64,000 bases of DNA from assembly GCA_001662425.1 (NCBI GenBank), contig BDDC01000005.1:135762-199761 (forward strand), read 5' to 3'. The notes beneath the pieces were generated by a model. That model did not search any database. It was given only the letters and a program-made list of their open reading frames with translations, and was not told the origin of the DNA. The stretch is from Chlamydomonas sphaeroides (taxonomy: Eukaryota > Chlorophyta > Chlorophyceae > Chlamydomonadales > Chlamydomonadaceae). Shown here piece after piece: positions 58,029 through 64,000 of this stretch (the first letter of the stretch is position 1; the number at the start of each line of letters is the position of its first letter). Both the position numbers and the translations under genes were made by a program.

Positions 58029-60215
58029 TCACGGGTGGTCAACCTCGTACTGCAGCGTGTCCGACAGCACGGCCATGCGGTTGAACTCCTCGCGCTGCTT
58101 GGACTTGACCTGCAGGCACCACGTGGCGATCGGCGTCAGGTGCTGCGCACAGTTCTCTTCGCCCGCTGTACCACACAACCCTGCACTGATTCATGCTGCA
58201 TGCCTGTTGTCCCAGGTAGCGTCCACCGCGAGCCCATACACCCGTTGCGTCATATACGCCAGGCTTAGCTCCAGCGCGCGGTGGCGCAAGCCGAGTCCAT
58301 GGGTGACCCTTGCAGGGTGCGGGCGGCGGCAACGCCCCTGCCTTTCACCCCACCCATCCCCCAATGCACGCCCGGCTGATCTCCCGCGCGAGCCGCACCT
58401 CCTCCATGGCCTTGACCGCGAACACGGTGGCCAGCAGACTGAGCGCAAAGCAGAAGAAGATGAAGGTGGCGGAGGCGCGCTCGAAGCTGGTGAGGCGCTG
58501 CGGGTTGGAGGACAGGGGATGAGGCACGTCATGTGGCAGCCCACGTCCATGTCACAGCCCCACGCCACGCCCCACGTTACGCCATTGGCGTGTTTTCCAC
58601 CCGGCGCATCACAGCCTGACAGCCGCTGTGCTCACCTCGGGCTCGCCCGCGTACTTGATGCCCACGTCTGGGGTCGGGAGTGGCGCGGAGGAGGGCGGGC
58701 GCGAGCAGGTTGCAGCTCTTCCATCCGGGCGTGCCCGGACGGTACAGGTACCGGTGCACTACTTGACGGATGCGTTTCAGGGCGGGACACGATGCTGTTC
58801 ACGCTGCGTGACCGCAGCGATGCACAAAGAGCGTGTGCTGGCGACGGGGCTGCACTGCGGGGAACCGGCGGCGAGTCGCGGGGGCAGAGCGCCTGTCATG
58901 CGGGGCCGGGCGGGACGCCGCCGGGCGGACGCACCCGTGCACAGGTCCACAAAGGCGTGGAAGCTGATAACCATCTGCGCCGCGTTGTACCCGAAGAACG
59001 CGATGATGAGCTCTGCAGGGGCGGGGGCCACGGAAAGAGGGTATAGCCCCCATGCAGACGGCACCTTTGTCACTGTTCTCGCAGCCTCTATCCATTTCAA
59101 CCCCTGCAGACGGCAGGTCCCGGACCAGCCGTTCATCGCGTGGGGCTACGGCACGCCTGGGGCTGTGAGCCGGGCGCAGCTCGAGACCCACCCCGTTGTT
59201 GGTTGATCACGCCGGCCAGGCCAAAGATGGCGAACATGTTGTTGGCAATGGACAGGTAGAAGGAGAAGCCCTGCGCATGCCGGCGAAGATGACTCAGGGT
59301 TAGGCGTCATAATACGTGCGCGTGGCTGCCGAGCCGGAGGCCCCAGCCCCCTTCACATAGCACCCGTTTCGGCTGAGCACGCGGTAGGACTGCAACGCGA
59401 CTGCGGCTTGCAACACCTGGCAGCCCGAAATCAAGTATGTTTGCAGGGCGACGTTGGAACTAGCCTCTCGCATAGCCGAGGATGCATGCTGCTTTGGAGC
59501 TGTGAAGCTTGGCGCAGCGCACCATGGGTGACCGGAAGTCCAGCGGGGACTCGTAGCCGGCCACTCGGGCGGCAATGCCGACGCTCTCATTCTCCTCCTC
59601 GTTCCTGCGGGGCGAAAGAGCGTCGCGGGGAGGCCGGGCGGTGGGCTTGGGGGTGGCAGGGGGTAGCCTGCTGGGCCCTCCAGAGGCGCAGGCGCTTGAT
59701 CTGTGCCCCTGGCCCTGAAGCCTTACAGGAACTTGTCGAAGTAGTATGCCTGGTGCCGAGTGCGCCCATCACATGTGTGAGCCGCGAGAGGGGGCAACGG
59801 CACAGGCGGGCACAGGCGTCAGAAGGGCAACAAAACCGAAGGCTCACAGTTCCGGCGCGCAAGTCCTCCGCAGCAGGTCGACGAAGTTAGCGCCGCTGCT
59901 TATCCTTGCTTGCTGAGGAGCTGCTGAACATCGGGCAGACGCACAGCTGTCCCGTTGAACGGGGGCCCCGCACGTTGGCGCACGCGCGAACCGTCAGCAC
60001 GCTTGACGTTTTATAAACGAAGTATATGAGTCATTGGAGAGCCGCTAAGCTCGTTTGGCGCATGGAGACGAAAGCTGTTGCCTCGATCGGCAAGACTTGC
60101 GCTCCAGCTCCCACGCCGTCTGCCACACCTTGTAGCCCTCATAGATGCCAAGGAGGCATAGGCCGACGACAAGCTGGGCAGCCGAAATGCAGAGAACACC
60201 AGAGCCGGAACGCAT
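58029..60215 (-). CDS. Predicted four-helix membrane protein, unrecognised family
   Basis: Exons assigned with good phase agreement: 59749-59727, 59604-59523, 59270-59192, 59012-58935, 58667-58636, 58497-58399, 58142-58029. The first exon starts near 60215 (MRSGSGV...) and its junction to 59749 is unresolved. GAG GGC TAC AAG|GTGTGG keeps phase, but an extra small exon is possible. Hydrophobic segments: VLCISAAQLVVGLCLLGIY; FSFYLSIANNMFAIFGLAGV; LIIAFFGYNAAQMVISFHAF; and FIFFCFALSLLATVFAV. A cytosol-like acidic loop (NEEENESVGIAARVAGYESP) sits between helices 1 and 2, and a charged tail (LQVKSKQREEFNRMAVLSD) ends the protein. I do not recognise the family. The presence of four helices suggests a tetraspan topology, not a tetraspanin: no CCG motif is seen. 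Confidence 0.55.
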
Positions 60216-60450
60216 TCTTGCTAGCCAACCCAGGTTCAGCTTATCATGTAGTATAGAATGGCTGGACCTGGTTACCAACTTACAACACTGGGCCGAGCTG
60301 TCGCTGATGGGGGAGCAGCACGGGTTTTGCCCCGTTGCCCCTGCAAGGCCCCCCCTTCTCGCCCGTCGCCGCCTGCTTCCTCCCCTGTGGCGGCACCCCA
60401 CGCAGTCGCCTAAATTCTCACCCCACCCACAGCGAGCTATTGTGCCCCTC

Positions 60451-60792
60451 TCAGCAGCAGCCGCTCCCGATGTCCTCATAGGTGCTGCCGCCGAAGAAAA
60501 CGAGAAACGCGAAGGAAGGCAGCACGGTATCCGGCACCAGCAGGGGAGACCTGGGCACCAGAGTGCCAAGACCACCGGCCCCTTTAGTACTGTGTAACCC
60601 ATGTATCGTAGTCTGTGCATTCCCCAAGCGGAAGCGCTGCCCTTCGTACTTCATCACCAGCGTGGACAGGGGCAAGGAGACGTCGTGGTGCAGGCCAGCT
60701 CGGATGTAACACATACTCGACCCGTGGATTGTCCCACATACGCACCACAGGCGCGCGGCAGAAGGAGTCCTTGTGTAGATCCCCGCCGACAA
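60451..60792 (-). CDS. Possible small protein or 3' exon, hypothetical
   Basis: Open for 113 residues. The last part (VPDTVLPSFAFLVFFGGSTY) has a hydrophobic stretch and ends EDIGSGCC, and the upstream part (LHHDVSLPLSTLVMKYEGQR) also looks protein-like. It could be the last exon(s) of a gene whose 5' end lies toward 61.2 kb, or chance. No homology is recognised. Confidence 0.2.
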   Translation of the reverse strand: MSAGIYTRTPSAARLWCVCGTIHGSSMCYIRAGLHHDVSLPLSTLVMKYEGQRFRLGNAQTTIHGLHSTKGAGGLGTLVPRSPLLVPDTVLPSFAFLVFFGGSTYEDIGSGCC

Positions 60793-61205
60793 CGAAGTAT
60801 ATATACCATATTAAGCTAATAGCATCACCGCCGCCTTTGTCACCATCGCCAAGCAAGCAGCCCGCAGCGTCACCTGCAAGTCGTTAGTCACGGCATGCGC
60901 TCTGCCAGGTAGGCACGTCATGGGTTGCATACGCAGCGTTACGGCTTAGAAATTTAGGATACAAATACTCAAAATAAAACCACCCCCGCCAAGGTCGCAG
61001 CATCGCCTTCGCCGGCGCCGCCCGCCGAGGTCCAAAAAACACACGCACACTCCGTCTCCCGCGCCACCACCGCACGCGCCGCGCGCCATCCGTCTCTTCC
61101 ATATCGACCCACATCGGCCCGTGACGACCCACATCGACCCACATCGGCCACCGTGGCAGCGGTTGCCCGCTTGGAACCCAACCAGCAAGCCGGCACGCCA
61201 CTCGC

Positions 61206-63811
61206 TCAGCGCCGCAGCGGCGGCACTTCCACCTTGTACGACCGCACCTGGCCGCTGCCCATGACCGTTTCGCAGCGCAGCTCAAACACCAGCTGCTCCT
61301 CGTCGTGCTTGTGCATGGCCGGCAGCGCGTGGTGCTTGGGGTCGCCGAAGGTGACGTGGCACCAGTTGCGCTGGCCCAGCAGGAAGTAGTCGTCGTCCTC
61401 CATCTGCACGCGGGATGGGCGCACGGGCGTGCTTGGTACGTGTGGGGTCCGCACCTGTTGAGGCCGGGTATTCCTGCCGCAATGTGCCCTCACACGCATC
61501 CAACATGAGCTGCGGTGGGCGGTGAGCGGGTATGCACCGCAGGTAACACGAGCCACCGTGCGATGACGCGGGCTGCGTCACACTCGTTGCAGTGCACACG
61601 CACCTGCACTCCCAGCACGCCGTAGCGCTTGAACGAGACCTGCCGTGCCACGCAGTCCTGCGAGGGCAGACGTAGAGCGCGCGCAGCAGGGTGTGACATG
61701 GGAAGCTGGCGTACGGCTGGCACCGCAGCGCACCCAGCTTCACAGCAGGGGCGCACGATGTTACTGGGTAGAGCAGAGCGAAATGCATGCTATGCTCATA
61801 TGGCGGCATTTTCGGCATGTCCACGCGCCCCGCGACACGGTCCAGCCCCGACGCTGCCAGCCCCATTCCCGTTGCGGCCGCATCACACGCCCACAAAGGG
61901 CAGAAGGGCATCGCCACATACAAAAATCTGTGCTCGGCCGCACCAGCGCCAAGCACAGCGCACGCTCGCAGCCTCGCACGGGCGCCGCACCTCCAACAAG
62001 CGCTTGGGGTGCTGGCTACCGGTATGGTGTGAAGCGGGCAGAAGAAAGCTGGAGGCCCATGATCGCGTTTCATACTGCTACAAAACCAAATCCATCCAAA
62101 CCGAGTGCTGTACGCGCGTGTCGCCGCACCTCCATAAAGGGCTTGGGGTCCTGGCCCGCCTGCGACAGCGCCTGCAGCACCAGCGCCGGCGGCGGCACGT
62201 TGGTGATGGCCGAGCTCACCACCTGCGAGGTGGGGCAGTGTGTGGGGATGGGGACCGACGGAGGACAGGGTCGGCACAACAGCAGCCCACGGGGTCGCCG
62301 ATGGGGCGATCAAGCAAGGAGGACCACACGCCGAGTCCAAGTACCATCGTCCCTGCATCGGGACCGCCAACCTTGCTCTCCGCCCCTGCGCCGTGCCCTG
62401 CCCCACTGCCCATCCGCCTGCCCCGACGCGCCCTGCCCTGCCTGCGGCATGAACTTGACGTCCGCCGCCAGCTGCTCGCGGCTGGGCAGCGGCATGCGGC
62501 CGATGTCGGCCTCGGCCGTGCCGCCGCGGCTGTGGAACATGCCGTACGCGGCGCAGTGCACGTCGCCCGACAGGAAGGTCACGCGCACGCCCTTGGACTG
62601 CGCCACCCCCTGCGAATCACCGGGGGAAGGGGAGAGGGACAAGATTTGTGTGCGTTCGTGCGTATGACTGTGTGCGCGAAGCCGACGCGGGCTGCGCTGT
62701 CGGGCCTGGCTCCGTCGGCGGGCCTTACTTCGGGCCTCACTTCGGGCCTCACTTCGGGCCTCCAGCTTTTGCCCCTCCCCGTCCCCGCCACCTGCTCCAC
62801 TGTCCACCTGTCGCCCCTTCCCGCCCCGCCACCCTTGCCCCCACCTGCATCATGCGGATGAGGAACTCGCGCTCGTCGTGATGCGTGGCGCTCTCCCAGT
62901 GGTCCACCAGGTCGTCGATGATCTCGATCTGGGGGCAAGAGAGGGGAAGAAACAGGGAGGGAGGGCGCAATGCGGTGGGATACGTGCGCGGCAGGGACCG
63001 CGGGCGGGGAGCGAGGTGGGCCCGCTGCGCGGCTGCCTGGCGGCGGCGTGTGCTGTGCGGCGAGCGGCGCTACGCCCAAGCTGCCGACCCGGCCCAAGCA
63101 CTGGGTGCGGGGCGGCGGTCAGGGCGCAGGGCGCCAGCAACGAACGGCTGCACGCAAACATACTCCTCACCTGGCCGAAGCGCGTGGGCAGCAGGCTCAT
63201 GAGGCCGGTCTTCTGCATGATGGCGTTGAGGGCCTGCGGCAGGAGGCGGGGGCACGAGCGCACGACCCGTGCTGAGGGAGTCACGAAACACGACGCGCTT
63301 GCAGACTCCAAGCCGAGGCTCGGCCCGCGATGCAGCGGTGCGCGCGTGCGCGAGCTATGGCTGCAGCAAGCCGCACCCGGAGGGCCGTGCAGGGCCCTGC
63401 GCTTGCCGCAACCCAGGCACACGGGCGCAGCCAACAAACCGGCAAACCCGCAAAAGCAGCGGCGGCTGCATACGCTAAGCTGCCCCCGAGGCGCCAGGAG
63501 CTGCGGGCGTTCCTCCCAAGTCCCAAACCCCGCAGGTGCTTACGTCGTTGCCTGTGAGGCCGCTGCTGACGTCCTGTGAGGCCATGGGCAGGGCACAGCA
63601 GCGCGAGCATGGGGGCGAGGTTGGGTGGGTTAGGGGGGGCACCGCGCCGCAGCGCATGCAGCGCGACGCCACGGCGCTGAGAGGCGCTGCGGACATGGCT
63701 GGCACACCAGCCTGATGCTTGCTACGTTCACGTGCTGGTCGCGAGGTGAACCCCTGCAGCAAACACCTCGAGCGCCTTCTTCACGTCCAGCTTGGGGTAC
63801 ACGATGGGCAC
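61206..63811 (-). CDS. PhoD-like phosphatase, 3' part (5' end beyond window)
   Basis: Partial gene. Exons, high to low: 63811-63767, 63573-63544, 63233-63171, 62928-62845, 62609-62442, 62222-62130, 61657-61604, 61403-61206; 244 C-terminal residues. The call rests on the metallophosphoesterase motif GVRVTFLSGDVHCAAYGMF (GDVH supplies metal ligands) followed by VVSSAITNVPPPAL, as in the algal, fungal and plant PhoD-like proteins. Upstream are KLDVKKALE, DVSSGLTGND, LNAIMQKTGLMSLLPTRFGQ and IIDDLVDHWESATHHDERE. The C-terminus has YFLLGQRNWCHVTFGDPKHH. PhoD enzymes hydrolyse phosphodiesters or monoesters; the substrate is unknown here. The intron after GDVH exon 62609-62442 has a GC donor (CAG|GCAGGG). 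An exon-like segment at 61509-61455 breaks the frame and was left out. Confidence 0.82.
62727..62762. repeat. 12-bp perfect tandem repeat, 3 units
   Basis: ACTTCGGGCCTC three times without change, inside a PhoD-gene intron. Confidence 0.9.
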
Positions 63812-64000
63812 CTGCGTGGGGGCGACACGGCGGTTGGCGGTTGCCGTGTTGCCGTTGGCTGTTTCGGCATGCGGCAGGCAGTTGGCCGCCGTCGGCAGGC
63901 GGCAAGCTCGTGCGCGCGGCGGGCACGACACAGCACGGTACGACATGACGTGATAAGATGTACGGCAGGGTGTACGACGCACCGCCAGCACCGCCACCAC

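Overview
This is about 64 kb of GC-rich, intron-dense nuclear DNA. It looks like a unicellular or colonial volvocine green alga (Chlamydomonas relatives). The window holds plastid genes (HCF101, a triose-phosphate translocator, a DnaJ-type zinc-finger protein with a transit-peptide-like N-terminus) and a motile-cilium gene (DRC5/TCTE1). Introns mostly have GTGCGG/GTGAGC donors and CAG acceptors, and TGTAA-type polyadenylation motifs occur. Gene models were built by eye from homology, splice sites and reading-frame phase. Most close in frame; the exceptions are stated.

Layout. 148-4299 (-) pfkB-type sugar kinase; 4645-5906 (+) plastid Cys-rich zinc-finger protein; 7549-8292 (+) and 10469-11228 (-) two small unrecognised genes (A1, B1); 14.1-14.6 kb (-) AT-hook-like ORF C1; 15197-20989 (+) HCF101, 15 exons; 22488-25379 (-) TPT; 25.4-28.9 kb without a convincing gene; 28949-39228 (-) a 24-exon gene for a ~1740-residue protein with C-terminal universal-stress-protein-like domains; 39538-41994 (+) mTERF-like helical-repeat protein; 43406-46721 (-) DRC5; 46891-48836 (+) EMAPII/tRNA-binding-domain protein; 49647-52054 (-) secreted CAP/PR-1 protein; 52519-53229 (+) A2; 54.6-55.3 kb (+) C2; 56178-56947 (+) B2; 58029-60215 (-) four-helix membrane protein; 61206-64000 (-) 3' part of a PhoD-like phosphatase that runs off the right edge.

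Several neighbours are head-to-head pairs with short shared 5' regions: pfkB/zinc finger, USP/mTERF-like, DRC5/EMAPII (only 169 bp) and CAP/A2.

Three observations deserve most attention. (1) A family of ~57-66 bp intronic repeats, two with short terminal inverted repeats. Two copies are bracketed by imperfect duplications of the upstream exon end plus its 5' splice site, which is what introner-like intron gain or expansion would leave. (2) A segmental duplication of a three-gene block (A1-B1-C1 and A2-C2-B2) with an internal inversion, encoding small families I do not recognise. (3) An apparently high number of GC-AG introns, including one kept in both B paralogues.
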